From the NCBI GenBank assembly GCA_905478165.1, contig CAJQHK010000003.1:1-51103 (forward strand): a stretch of DNA of 51,103 bases, written 5' to 3'. The stretch's first letter is position 1; the number at the start of each line of letters is the position of its first letter. Shown here one piece after another: positions 1-8,922 of the stretch. The notes under the pieces were generated by a model that ran no database searches, was not told the origin of the DNA, and saw nothing but the letters and a program-made list of their open reading frames with translations. Source of the DNA: an uncultured Rickettsiales bacterium (GTDB lineage: Bacteria; Pseudomonadota; Alphaproteobacteria; Rickettsiales; UBA1997). The position numbers and the translations under genes are program-made.

Positions 1-150
1 TATTGTGTCATCTGGGGGTAAAAACACAAATTTATCATCCTCAATCTTGATACATGAAGCAAATGAACTAAAGCTAAAAAATAATATGGAAAATAAGAAG
101 ATTGTAAAATAATATGTTACTTTTTTACCTTGGTAAAAACTAACTAACAT
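1..150 (-). CDS. probable exported lipoprotein, 5' part only (runs off left edge)
   Basis: An open frame runs without a stop from an ATG at 150 leftward to base 1, giving the first 50 residues of a protein that continues outside the window. Residues 1-10 are polar with two lysines. Residues 11-30 form a hydrophobic stretch rich in Phe, Leu and Ile. This is followed by Ser-Phe-Ala-Ser-Cys at 29-33, which could be a loose lipobox or a signal peptidase I site, and then an acidic segment starting CIKIEDDKF. I infer export, possibly as a lipoprotein; the Phe at the -3 position of the lipobox is atypical. Function is unknown. The IS630-like element begins 84 bp upstream of the start, so the insertion lies in or near the promoter region. 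Confidence 0.5.
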   Translation of the reverse strand, partial: MLVSFYQGKKVTYYFTIFLFSILFFSFSSFASCIKIEDDKFVFLPPDDTI

Positions 151-233
151 AAGATTTATATATATTGAAGTTAAAAAGAACGTTATATAAATATATAAAA
201 AAAGAAGATAAATATCAACTATTATTATGATAT

Positions 234-1156
234 TATAGCCAACTAAATTAAGCTTGTATATTTATACGCTTACTATAGAGTTGGGCAAAAACTATGCCTA
301 TTCCATATTCTAATGATCTTCGATCAAGAGCTATAAACCTTCTAACCAAGGATAAGAAAACGCAAAAACAGGTAGCTGATATTTTTTCAGTGACGCAAGC
401 TACGATATCAAGGTGGTTAAAAGATTTTAATGAGCGCGGTCATTGCAAATTTAAGGGCTACAATAAAAATGACGATAAAATAAAGGTTTATGATCCAAGT
501 AAAATCAAAGATCTTGTTGATCAGAATCCATTTATCACAACTAAGGAAATAGCCAGAAATTTATCTTTGGATGTCACTGATGTAACGATACTCAATTACA
601 TCAAGAGACTCGGCTTAAGTTTTAAAAAAACTCAAGGCTTTACTTCGAGAGAGACGAAGAAATAAGAAAAACATTTCAAGAAAAAGTTGATAAATTATCC
701 AAGAAGACAATTTATCATTTTGATGAATCTGGTTTTGATTTAAATGCTAATAATGAGTACGGCTATGCCAAAATAGGAGAACGATTGTCAGTTCCAAGAT
801 CAGGCAGAAGAAGTAGGAGGCTCAATGTTCTTGCTGCTAGAGATCATAATCACAATTTAGTATCACCAAAAATATATGACCAAACTATCAATAAGGAGAT
901 GTTCCACAAGGCTCAATCATTATTCTAGATAACGCAAAATTCCACCATGATTCAAAGCCTGAACTTGCTGATGATTCTATTGAAACAATTAATGTATCTG
1001 CCGCCATACTCACCCGACCTCAATCCAATAGAAAAGAAATGGGCTCAGGTGAAATATTGGTATAAAAGATTCAAAGATAGATTCGAAAACAAAAGAGAGT
1101 TTCTGGAAATGTTGTTGAATAGGAAAGAATATACAAGCTTAATTTAGTTGGCTATA
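234..1156 (+). mobile_element. decayed IS630-family insertion sequence
   Basis: A 923-bp element is bounded by an inverted repeat that is perfect over 29 bp (234-262 against 1128-1156). The outer end reads TATAGCCAACT and the inner end CTTGTATATT. Terminal TA dinucleotides fit the TA target preference of IS630/Tc1-type elements. Inside lies a transposase with a helix-turn-helix N-terminus and a DDE catalytic core split over several frames. The ends are intact but the coding part is broken, so movement would need a transposase supplied in trans. Confidence 0.85.
294..1147 (+). pseudogene. IS630-family transposase, frameshifted and internally deleted
   Basis: The first frame (294-665, 123 residues) holds the N-terminal helix-turn-helix, with a QVADIFSVTQATISRWLKD motif and a second winged-helix-like region. 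After a run of seven A near 622-628 the homologous reading continues in the -1 frame (FERDEEIRKTF, then HFDESGFD with the first catalytic Asp) to a stop near 928. The second catalytic Asp (IIILDNAKFHH) and the third acidic residue (PPYSPDLNPIEKKW) lie in further frames up to 1147. Roughly 20 residues appear to be missing between INKEM and VPQGSIII. All three catalytic positions can be recognised, but no single frame joins them, so the gene is inactive unless several frame changes occur. Confidence 0.85.
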
Positions 1157-1595
1157 TCTTATGAGATATGTTCGAAATATATTGATTTTTAACTTTGTTT
1201 CTAGATATTTCAACCACCTCTTAAAGCGTCTTTTTTTTCAACAAATCTCATATGAAATATTATTTATCTATCTTGCAAGGTTAGATGTTTAAATGTTCTA
1301 GTTTTAACGTTATCTTCAATCATAATAATTTTTTTATTTATAGTTAATAAAAAATTATACATGATTTGTTTTATTAGAATTTAGCATGAAATGAATAGGA
1401 TAATAAAAAATGTTGGAAATTTTATCGTTTTTTCTAGGATTATAATTGTAAAAACAAGGTTCTTAAGCTAATGCCATTTTAACTTTATAAAATTACTTTA
1501 ACTAAATTTATACTAAGATCTATGATTTTTTGGTCAATGTAATTTATTATTCTTGTCGATCTATCGTTAGTGAACTTTTTATGACTTAGGAGGTG
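1157..1595. other. intergenic stretch without recognisable gene
   Basis: About 440 bp of very AT-rich sequence between the IS630 right end and the palindromic repeat. I see no convincing reading frame, tRNA or terminator here on either strand. Confidence 0.6.
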
Positions 1596-1751
1596 ATACC
1601 AATTCCTGACTTTAAAATATACGAGTTAGAACAGATTTTTTTATCTTTTCATCCTTAAATCATCAACCTATTAACATAGGGAGGGCATTTTTTGATAATT
1701 TATGAATAAAAATATTTCGAAACAAACTGTTTTAAAGGTGGGAATTGATAT
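1596..1751 (-). repeat. palindromic repeat, copy A (156 bp, MITE-like)
   Basis: It begins ATACCAATTCC and ends GGGAATTGATAT, so the ends are inverted repeats. The interior matches the reverse complement of copy B (45032-45200) along its whole length, with small indels. Shared landmarks are TTAAATCATCAA, CCTATTAACATAGGG, GGGCATTTTTTGATAATTTA and ATTTCGAAA. Both arms are largely self-complementary around CCTAT/ATAGG, so a transcript would form one long hairpin. It lies 43 bp beyond the stop codon of topA, on the 3' side. Confidence 0.85.
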
Positions 1752-1794
1752 AAGAAGTTTTTTTTATTGAATTATTAAGGCTTTTAACAAAATA

Positions 1795-4209
1795 TTATTT
1801 CTTCTTTTTAGTTTTTTTTCTACCTACAACTCTTTTTGTGCTATTTTTTTTCTTTTCTAAACCCTCCTTAATTACTATAACAGATCTCTCTAAACTGATA
1901 TCCAAAATATCATCCTCTTTAACAGAGACATAAATAGCATCATGAAGTAAATATGGGCCAAAGGGGCCAATACTAGCTTTAATCTCAAGATTAGTTTCGG
2001 GATGAAGACCTACTGTCCTTGGTAAGGAGAGTAATTTTTCTGCAAGATTCATTTCAACCTCCTCAATATTAATATCTTTTGGAACTGCAGCTCTTTTTGG
2101 TTTAATTACCTTCGGTTTACCTGTTTTAGTAAACTTTTCCTTATCGGACATTAAAGACTCATCCTTAACGAGCTCTATATAAAAACCATAAGGGCCTTTT
2201 TTAAGAGAAACTTTACCCTTAAACTCCTTTGAATCCCCTAATAATTTTGGCTCAAACATATTGCCAGCATTGTCGATGTCAGTAGAGTCATTTTTAACGA
2301 TTTGCTCATTATGTTTACATTCTGGATATTTAGAACAAGCAATAAATACACCAAATTTACCAATTTTAACGCCTAATTTACCATCATTACATGATGGGCA
2401 GTTATTTTTTAGATTACCCTCATCATCAAATCCAAAAATTGTTGGACCCATAGATAAAGTCAACTTATCTAAAATTTCAGTAATTGGCTTTTCAAGAACT
2501 AAATCTGTATTTTTATGAAATTTTTGCCAAAATTTATCTAAAAATTCTTGCCAATTCAACTTGCCGCTTGCAATTACATCTAGCTCATTTTCTAAGCTAG
2601 AAGTGTAATCATAAGCCACATATTGTGGAAAAAATTCTTTTAAGAAGTTAGTTACAATACGACCTCTTTGCTCTGGAAGAAACCTCTTTTTATCTAACTT
2701 TACATAATTTCTATCCTGTAAAACAGAGATAATTGCCGAATAGGTTGAGGGTCTTCCGATCCCAAGTTCTTCCATTTTTTTAACTAAACTAGCTTCAGAA
2801 TATCTTGGTGGAGGCTCGGTAAAATGTTGCTTAGGAAAAACCTTTAAGAATTTTAATTGATCGTTCTCAACTAAATTTGGTAATTTTTTACTATTCTCTT
2901 CCTCTTCCTCATCATCCTTATCTTCATTATATAATACATAGAAACCATCAAATTTTATTACCGAACCCGTAGTTTTTAACTTACCATAATCTGGGTCGGT
3001 AATAATAATTGCCGCCAATTGATCCATAACAACATCAGACATCTGACTGGCAACCATCCTCTTCCAAATCAGATTATATAATTTAAACTGATCATTATCC
3101 AAGATGTTTTCTATGTCTTTCGGTGAGTATTGTGGATTTACAGGACGAATTGCCTCATGAGCCTCCTGTGTATTTTTAGATTTCTGTTTGTAATGAATTG
3201 GCTTTTCTGGTAAATACTTATCGCCATAATTAGATTTAATATAATCTCTAGCTTGAGAAACCGCCTCAGGATCGACATATAAACCATCAGTTCTCATGTA
3301 AGTAATTAAACCCTGAACTTCGCCATTAATTGTCACACCTTCATATAATTTTTGCGCAATTTGCATGGTTTTTTTAGTTGAAAAACCCAATTTTCGCGAA
3401 GCCTCCTGCTGTAATGATGAAGTAATAAAGGGGGGGTAAGGTTTTCTTTTGGTGCTTTTGCGGATAATTGACTCAACCTTGTAATTTTTGTTTTCAAGAT
3501 TCTTAGAAATCTCTAAAGCTGATTCTTCATTTTCAATAGTAAATTTTCCTAATTTTTGATCACCAACATGGGTTACACTAGCTAAAAAACTTTCTTTTTC
3601 TTTGCCTAAATCAACTTTTACATCCCAATATTCCCGAGTTTTAAATAACTCTATTTCAGTTTCACGATCACAAATAACGCGAAGAGATACTGACTGAACA
3701 CGACCAGCAGAACGACTACCCGGCAGTTTACGCCACAAAACAGGAGATAGGGTAAATCCAAAAAGATAGTCAAGAGCTCTTCTAGCTTGCTGAGCATCAA
3801 CCAAATGATTGTCAATATCACGAGGATTTTTAATGGCAGCTAAGATAGAATTTTTAGTAATTGTATTAAAAACTACTCTTTGAATTTGAGTAGTCTTTTT
3901 TAAAGCTTTTTTTTCTTTAAGGACCTCCAAAACATGCCAAGCAATGGATTCTCCTTCGCGATCAGGATCGGGAGCAAGTATTATCTTGTCACAATTTTTA
4001 GCAACTTTAACAATTTCATTGATATGCTTTTTAGCAGCGTCTGCAATCTGATAATTCATAGCAAAATTTTTCTCCGGATCAACAGAGCCATTTTTACTTG
4101 GTAAGTCACGGACATGACCAAAAGATGCTAAAACAACATAGTCGGAGCCTAAATATTTAGCTATAGTCTTTGCTTTTGATGGAGATTCTACGATAAGTAA
4201 ATTTGTCAT
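1795..4209 (-). CDS. topA: DNA topoisomerase I (type IA)
   Basis: This enzyme relaxes negative supercoils by transient single-strand cleavage. The 804-residue product is of normal family length. The Toprim domain starts at the N-terminus (LLIVESPSKAKTIAKYLG), and the acidic Toprim motif PDPDREGESIAWH follows near residue 80. The active-site tyrosine is Tyr304 in TYMRTDG. One four-cysteine zinc-finger-like module is present late in the protein (CPSCNDGKLG ... CSKYPEC), followed by a second topo-C repeat lacking cysteines and a lysine-rich tail. A TATAAT-like hexamer lies at 4219-4224, very close to the ATG. The gene stands alone: the DsbA-like gene ends 68 bp upstream on the same strand. Confidence 0.97.
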   Translation of the reverse strand: MTNLLIVESPSKAKTIAKYLGSDYVVLASFGHVRDLPSKNGSVDPEKNFAMNYQIADAAKKHINEIVKVAKNCDKIILAPDPDREGESIAWHVLEVLKEKKALKKTTQIQRVVFNTITKNSILAAIKNPRDIDNHLVDAQQARRALDYLFGFTLSPVLWRKLPGSRSAGRVQSVSLRVICDRETEIELFKTREYWDVKVDLGKEKESFLASVTHVGDQKLGKFTIENEESALEISKNLENKNYKVESIIRKSTKRKPYPPFITSSLQQEASRKLGFSTKKTMQIAQKLYEGVTINGEVQGLITYMRTDGLYVDPEAVSQARDYIKSNYGDKYLPEKPIHYKQKSKNTQEAHEAIRPVNPQYSPKDIENILDNDQFKLYNLIWKRMVASQMSDVVMDQLAAIIITDPDYGKLKTTGSVIKFDGFYVLYNEDKDDEEEEENSKKLPNLVENDQLKFLKVFPKQHFTEPPPRYSEASLVKKMEELGIGRPSTYSAIISVLQDRNYVKLDKKRFLPEQRGRIVTNFLKEFFPQYVAYDYTSSLENELDVIASGKLNWQEFLDKFWQKFHKNTDLVLEKPITEILDKLTLSMGPTIFGFDDEGNLKNNCPSCNDGKLGVKIGKFGVFIACSKYPECKHNEQIVKNDSTDIDNAGNMFEPKLLGDSKEFKGKVSLKKGPYGFYIELVKDESLMSDKEKFTKTGKPKVIKPKRAAVPKDINIEEVEMNLAEKLLSLPRTVGLHPETNLEIKASIGPFGPYLLHDAIYVSVKEDDILDISLERSVIVIKEGLEKKKNSTKRVVGRKKTKKKK

Positions 4210-4277
4210 AAACTAGTAATTATACTAAAATCATTAATTGTCCTTTTAGACTGAATCACGTGGCTATTCTAAATTCT

Positions 4278-5000
4278 TTAGAGGTTCTTTAGTTTTCTAT
4301 CGATAACTTCCTCCAAAACACTCCAGCCTGAATAACCGTTTATAACCTCACCATTAATTAAAAATGTTGGTGTTGATTTAATATTTATAGATTCACTGGC
4401 TTCCTGAGCCTCAGAAACTATAGATCTTTTCATATCCTCACTATCAATACAAAATTTTAACTCTTCAGCAGAAACCCCGTACACCAGAGATATTTCTTCT
4501 AATTTTTTCATCAATGTCGATGAAAAAGCCCACTTTTCCTGATTTTTAAAAAGAGTTTTGATAAAATCGTGATATTTGTAGCTTTGTTTAACCTTATTAT
4601 AATAACACTCGGCTGCTACAGCTCCAGCAAGAGCTGGTCCATTGAGAGGAAAATCACGATAAATAAAAACTACATCCCCCCTGTCAATATAAGGCTTTAA
4701 ATTTGAAAAACCATTGCTATAAAATTCAGCACAATGAGAGCATGATAGTGATGCATATTCAATAACTCTTACAGGAGCTTCTTTTTTTCCCAGAATATGA
4801 TCGCTATCTAAAATATTTAAAAAATGATTAGACTTCTCTATCAAGACATTGCCCGATTCCGTCTTTATTGTTTCTTTTGTAGTAAGGTTTGACTCCTTTA
4901 TTTCAGTACCTTTCTGCTTATTATTGATAATAAAAAAAATTATAGCGATAATCGAGATTAATACAGATAATATTATGGATATTTTGTTATTATTTTTCAT
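4278..5000 (-). CDS. DsbA-like thiol:disulfide oxidoreductase
   Basis: A 240-residue protein with an N-terminal hydrophobic segment (about residues 7-26) that anchors or exports it, then a linker of about 45 residues and a DsbA/thioredoxin fold domain. The redox motif is Cys87-Ser-His-Cys90 (SCSHCAEFY), the cis-proline segment is STPTFLINGE, and IYRDFPLNGP matches the DsbA family of Alphaproteobacteria. Expected role: disulfide formation or repair in exported proteins, for example the cysteine-rich VirB6-like protein in this window (inference). No partner DsbB is visible nearby. Same strand as topA, possibly co-transcribed. Confidence 0.88.
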   Translation of the reverse strand: MKNNNKISIILSVLISIIAIIFFIINNKQKGTEIKESNLTTKETIKTESGNVLIEKSNHFLNILDSDHILGKKEAPVRVIEYASLSCSHCAEFYSNGFSNLKPYIDRGDVVFIYRDFPLNGPALAGAVAAECYYNKVKQSYKYHDFIKTLFKNQEKWAFSSTLMKKLEEISLVYGVSAEELKFCIDSEDMKRSIVSEAQEASESINIKSTPTFLINGEVINGYSGWSVLEEVIDRKLKNL

Positions 5001-5250
5001 AATTTTAATATTTTATTGAATAAAGCTCATTACATTTGGCGACCATCAAGATTTCTTCAAAAACATAATTTTTATCCCAAACTCAATGAAGATTGAATGT
5101 TATTACTTACTGTTATTTTTATTTTTCTACACTAGATTAATTATCTGCATATGAACGTAATTAATCAATTATATCAATTCAATAAATTATCAGAGCGTCA
5201 CTAAATGAAGAAATTTTATACTACCCTATAAATAATATATCAACTAATTT

Positions 5251-6027
5251 ATGTCAAAATTACCAATTTCAATCTTTATAATAACAAAAAATGAGGAAGA
5301 TAGAATTGCAAACGTTATTAAAAAAGCTCTTACCTTAACCGACGACATTCTAGTCATTGATTCCGGCAGTTCTGACGACACAATAAAGATAGCAGAAGAT
5401 CTTGGGGCAAAAACACTATTCAACGAATGGCAAGGATATGGTCAACAAAAGATATTTGGTGAAAATAAATGTAAAAATAAATGGATTTTAAATATTGATG
5501 CTGACGAAGAAATAACGGAAGAACTAGTTACAGAAATAAAAGAGATATTCCAAAACAACAAGCATCAAAATTACATAGGGTTTAAGATCAAAATTGTTAA
5601 TAAATTTTTTGGTGAAACAAAACCAAAAAAACTTGCATATTATTATAACCAACTCAGGCTCTATAACTTAAATCATGCTGGATTTAAAAATAGCTCTATC
5701 CATGATTCCGTTATTATAAAAGAGGGTTCTTCTGGTGAGATTGGTCAACTAAAGAATATTATCGAACATAAATCATTTAAATCCGTTTCTCACTGGATTG
5801 ACAAAATTAACTTCTACTCCGAATTGCAATCTCTAGATAGCTTTAAGAAGAATAAATATCCTACGCATTTAAAAATTATACTAACTGTCATCATATCATT
5901 CCTAAAAGCTTATTTAGTTAGAAGATATTTTATTTATGGATTTAGTGGGGTCTATTATAGTGCGATTTTTAGCTTTTCGCGGTTTTTAAAATTAATAAAA
6001 ATTAGGGAGAAGTTTAACAAACTATAA
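5251..6027 (+). CDS. family 2 glycosyltransferase, WaaE/KdtX-like
   Basis: A 258-residue GT-A fold glycosyltransferase. The N-terminal strand is PISIFIITKNEEDRIANV, the nucleotide-binding DSGSSDDT lies at residues 37-44 and the DAD metal motif at 83-85 (NIDADEEITEEL). The sequence NEWQGYGQQKIFG resembles the LPS-core beta-glucosyltransferase group (WaaE/KdtX), so a role in lipopolysaccharide or another envelope glycan is likely; donor and acceptor cannot be read from sequence. The C-terminal part is hydrophobic and basic, suggesting membrane association. It occupies the place directly before atpE where atpB is usually found in Alphaproteobacteria. Confidence 0.85.
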   Translation: MSKLPISIFIITKNEEDRIANVIKKALTLTDDILVIDSGSSDDTIKIAEDLGAKTLFNEWQGYGQQKIFGENKCKNKWILNIDADEEITEELVTEIKEIFQNNKHQNYIGFKIKIVNKFFGETKPKKLAYYYNQLRLYNLNHAGFKNSSIHDSVIIKEGSSGEIGQLKNIIEHKSFKSVSHWIDKINFYSELQSLDSFKKNKYPTHLKIILTVIISFLKAYLVRRYFIYGFSGVYYSAIFSFSRFLKLIKIREKFNKL

Positions 6028-6089
6028 AAAATTATTTTTCATCTTGTAAATTACAGTTGTGCTATATATTATTTTTCTCAGAAATGATT

Positions 6090-6117
6090 TTGACAGTTTT
6101 GATTGTCATTTTCTAAA
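6090..6117 (+). promoter_or_regulatory. putative promoter of the atpE operon
   Basis: TTGACA at 6090-6095 is followed after 16 bp by TCTAAA at 6112-6117, about 32 bp before the atpE start. The -35 box also forms one arm of TGACA-N8-TGTCA (6091-6108), which could be an operator but may be chance. Confidence 0.45.
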
Positions 6118-6149
6118 TTAACTTGATATAAATATTTAATAAAAAAATA

Positions 6150-6374
6150 ATGGAAGACGGTTTAAAATATATTGGTGTTGGTCTATGTTCAATTGCTATG
6201 CTTGGTGCAGCTATTGCTGTTGGCAATATCTTTTCTAGCTTCTTTAATGCAGTTTCTCGCAATCCATCTGCGACCCCTAAGATTGAAAAATATGTTTATG
6301 TTGCCGTTGGCCTAGCTGAAGCAATGGGTATTTTTGCAGTATTATTGGCGTTCTTAATGCTATTTTCTAACTAA
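6150..6374 (+). CDS. atpE: ATP synthase F0 subunit c
   Basis: A 74-residue hairpin proteolipid with two membrane helices (about residues 10-32 and 49-72) joined by the polar loop Arg37-Asn-Pro39. The ion-carrying carboxylate is Glu57 in GLAEAMGIF; the residues around it do not form the Gln/Ser/Thr sodium site, so proton coupling is expected. It makes up the rotor ring in the inner membrane. It is followed by atpF' and atpF, the usual alphaproteobacterial order, but atpB is not upstream. Confidence 0.95.
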   Translation: MEDGLKYIGVGLCSIAMLGAAIAVGNIFSSFFNAVSRNPSATPKIEKYVYVAVGLAEAMGIFAVLLAFLMLFSN

Positions 6375-6389
6375 AATTATAACTATTAT

Positions 6390-6833
6390 ATGCCGCAATT
6401 TGAAACAGAGTATTTTGCGTCTCAAATATTTTGGCTGTTAATTTGTTTTGCTGTAGTTTACTTTTTGTCAAAAAAGTTATTTATGCCAAAAATGTCAAAA
6501 ATTATAGACAATAGGTATGACAAAATACGTCAGTTACAAATTGACGCTGAAAACATAAATAAAGACTTATTGGAGATAAACAACAATATAGAGATTGTTA
6601 GGAGAGATTCTATTACCAAGTACTCTAAAATCATTTCTGAAGCTAAAAGAGAATTTAGCCAAAAAAGAATAGATTTTGTAAAAGAAAATCAGTCTCAAAT
6701 ATCTATGTTACAAAATAAGTCTAACTTACTAACCGAAGATATTTTAAATGATTATTCAAATAGCTCTCAAACTGCTATTGATGTTTTAGTAAGGAAAATA
6801 TCAGATAAACTGATATCAAAAAAAATTAATTAA
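6390..6833 (+). CDS. ATP synthase F0 subunit b'
   Basis: A 147-residue protein with one N-terminal membrane helix (about residues 10-30) followed by a long charged coiled coil. Motifs such as FWLLICFAVVYFLSKKLFMPK and ITKYSKIISEAKREF are typical of the b' subunit (atpX/atpG), which pairs with b as the peripheral stalk in Alphaproteobacteria. It starts 15 bp after atpE and ends 7 bp before atpF, so the three genes form an operon. Confidence 0.92.
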   Translation: MPQFETEYFASQIFWLLICFAVVYFLSKKLFMPKMSKIIDNRYDKIRQLQIDAENINKDLLEINNNIEIVRRDSITKYSKIISEAKREFSQKRIDFVKENQSQISMLQNKSNLLTEDILNDYSNSSQTAIDVLVRKISDKLISKKIN

Positions 6834-6840
6834 AATAACC

Positions 6841-7326
6841 ATGAGTTTCTTTCTAGATCCAAAATTTTGGTTGTCAGTTTCGTTTTTAGTTTTTTTAGCT
6901 TTATCTATAAAACTTGCTTGGCCCGTAATCCTAACAAAGATTGACGCAAGACTAAGAGAGGTTTTGGATTCTGTTAAATTGGCTGAAAAATCTCTAAAAG
7001 AATCTAATAAATTATTAGATGATGCTAAAAAATTATATAAAAATGCTGTAAAATCTTCAGAAAATTTAATCTCCGACGCCAATCAAGAAGCTCAATCCTT
7101 AATCTCCAGATCACAGATAGTGGTCAAGGAAGAGATGGAGAAGAAATTAGTAGCTGCAAAAAATAGAATTAAAAAAGAAGAGGGAAAGTTAATTAGAGAT
7201 TTAAAAAATAAAATTATCACATCTGCTGTTGATGCAATTGAAAATGATAATTTAAAATTTAAAAGTGAAGCAGAGGAAGAGTTGGTAATAGACTCGATTG
7301 ACAATCTTTCTGCTAAAATTCATTAA
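6841..7326 (+). CDS. atpF: ATP synthase F0 subunit b
   Basis: A 161-residue protein with a short N-terminal membrane segment (FWLSVSFLVFLALSIKLAW) and then an alpha-helical coiled coil rich in Lys, Glu and Ala (EKSLKESNKLLDDAKKLYKNA). This is the second peripheral-stalk subunit, paired with the b' protein encoded just upstream. It is followed after 19 bp by rpmE, which may be read through from the same promoter up to the hairpin at 7586-7621. Confidence 0.93.
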   Translation: MSFFLDPKFWLSVSFLVFLALSIKLAWPVILTKIDARLREVLDSVKLAEKSLKESNKLLDDAKKLYKNAVKSSENLISDANQEAQSLISRSQIVVKEEMEKKLVAAKNRIKKEEGKLIRDLKNKIITSAVDAIENDNLKFKSEAEEELVIDSIDNLSAKIH

Positions 7327-7345
7327 TAAAATAATATAACGTAAG

Positions 7346-7567
7346 ATGGTACAAAAAAATATACACCCAGCACAGCATAAGGTTAATATTAAATTAACTA
7401 ATGGCGAAACTATAGAAATATTGACTAGTTGGGGCAAGGAAGGGGATTCTCTTACTCTTGATACCGACCCCTTCAAACATATAGCTTGGAAAGAGGATAA
7501 GACAATTAAAATCGGATCAACTGGAGAAAAAAACAAGAAATTTTCAGATTTTGATTCCTTTTTCTAG
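7346..7567 (+). CDS. rpmE: 50S ribosomal protein L31
   Basis: A 73-residue protein beginning MVQKNIHPAQHKV and containing TNGETIEI, SWGKEGDSLTLDTDPFKH and AWKEDK, the conserved core of bacterial L31. It has no cysteines, so it is the zinc-free (C-minus) form. It sits 19 bp behind atpF and just before a hairpin. Confidence 0.94.
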   Translation: MVQKNIHPAQHKVNIKLTNGETIEILTSWGKEGDSLTLDTDPFKHIAWKEDKTIKIGSTGEKNKKFSDFDSFF

Positions 7568-7585
7568 ACACTTATTACTCTATAA

Positions 7586-7621
7586 AAACAACTAAAAATT
7601 CTATATAATTCTTAGTTGTTT
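7586..7621 (+). terminator. hairpin terminator after rpmE
   Basis: A perfect 10-bp stem, AAACAACTAA at 7586-7595 and TTAGTTGTTT at 7612-7621, with a 16-nt loop and a T-rich tail (CTTATTTT). It is AT-rich but well placed to end the atpE-rpmE transcript. Confidence 0.65.
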
Positions 7622-7766
7622 CTTATTTTAAAACTTGACTTATCCCAAAAAATTTATCTTTACACACGTACAAGATATTTCTTATAAGCCTATTTAAAAA
7701 AACAACTCATATTGTGATATATAAAGGTCTCATCTTGAAGTAAAAGAGGATGTAGTTTATGTCGAG

Positions 7767-8735
7767 CTACATCTTAACGATGTAATGACCGGTATTTTTC
7801 TTATCCTCCATCAATTGGTGAATTTTAGGAATATCGCCAAAAGAATAACTCTTGATATCTGGCCTAAGAATTCCTCCTGACAGAGCTTTAAAAACCTCAA
7901 TTGCAGATAAGATTAATTCTGATCTGGACGATTTATAAAGTGCCATAGTTGGCTTAGTAAAATATAGTGAACTAAAAAATAATTCATTAAGATCGAGATC
8001 TGTTAAGACTCCAGAAGCATCTCCATGATTGACGCAAATTCCCATAGGATAAAGACAAGATAAGGATTTGTGGACAGTGTCCTTGCCAATACCATCGTAA
8101 ACTACGTTTACACCCAGGCCATTAGTAACTTCACTCATGCTTTTCACTAGATCATCTTTGCGGTAATTAATTACATGATTACAACCGGCGGATCTAGCAA
8201 TTAACATCTTTTCATCTGACCCAACCGTACCAATAACCTCTTTTTGATAATGACTAATCCAATTACATAAAAACTGACCAACGCCACCAGCGGCTGAATG
8301 TACCAAAACTCTCTTGGCACGCTTAACATTATAAACACGAGTAATTAAAGTGTGAGCTGTTAAACCCTTGAGTAGCGAAGATGCTATCTGATCATCCGAA
8401 AGGTTATCTGGAGCAGGGATCAGGCAATTTTGATCAATAGCTCTTTTTTCAGCATAAGCTCCAAAGCCACCAGTTGCATAGCAAACCCTGTCACCAATCT
8501 TAAAATCTTTTACATCATCCCCTATTAATTCAATAATTCCAACCCCTTCCAAGCCAAGAATAATAGGAAATTTATCTATCTTGTAATCTCCCCTCCTAAT
8601 ACTAACATCAAAAAAGTTAACACCGATCGCTGTGTGCTTAATAACAACTTCATGAGACCTTGGATCAGGATCTTCAAGGTTTTCTAATTTTAAATTTGAT
8701 ACTGACCCAGATTTGTGTAAAATATATGCTTTCAT
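7767..8735 (-). CDS. qor: NADPH:quinone reductase-like MDR family oxidoreductase
   Basis: A 322-residue medium-chain dehydrogenase/reductase without the structural zinc cysteines. The N-terminal GroES-like domain carries HTAIGVNFFDVSIRRGDYK and LGLEGVGIIE. The Rossmann motif is HSAAGGVGQFLCNW (around residue 150), followed by NYRKDDL and NVVYDGIGKDT. This fits quinone oxidoreductase (Qor, zeta-crystallin type), reducing quinones with NADPH; the substrate is not certain. It is a single gene on the minus strand, 187 bp downstream of the unknown gene at 8923-9705. Confidence 0.88.
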   Translation of the reverse strand: MKAYILHKSGSVSNLKLENLEDPDPRSHEVVIKHTAIGVNFFDVSIRRGDYKIDKFPIILGLEGVGIIELIGDDVKDFKIGDRVCYATGGFGAYAEKRAIDQNCLIPAPDNLSDDQIASSLLKGLTAHTLITRVYNVKRAKRVLVHSAAGGVGQFLCNWISHYQKEVIGTVGSDEKMLIARSAGCNHVINYRKDDLVKSMSEVTNGLGVNVVYDGIGKDTVHKSLSCLYPMGICVNHGDASGVLTDLDLNELFFSSLYFTKPTMALYKSSRSELILSAIEVFKALSGGILRPDIKSYSFGDIPKIHQLMEDKKNTGHYIVKM

Positions 8736-8922
8736 ATAAAATTATTAATGTTGTATCAAGTTTTTTGAAAATTAAGCACTATATTAAAATATTTTTATCT
8801 AATATTTATAAAAAATAAGGGTAATATTTTCATATTGCCCGAGGCTTTTGATAAATATCAGATAAAATAGATAAAAATAGATTATCTATATTTTAATATA
8901 GTTTTTAAGATGAATTTCGGTA

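Noticed and set aside
622-628. Programmed -1 frameshift site in the IS630 transposase
   Set aside because: The seven A follow TTT, so the codon phasing is not a canonical slippery heptamer, and further downstream breaks would still prevent a full product.
947-1147. Short plus-strand frame as a separate gene
   Set aside because: Its second half (PPYSPDLNPIEKKW onward) is the C-terminus of the IS630 transposase, so it is part of the pseudogene.
2261-2518. Plus-strand frame inside topA
   Set aside because: It is antisense to the zinc-finger part of topA, with no family signature; the same holds for other frames opposite clear genes such as those in lysA, degP and hflK.
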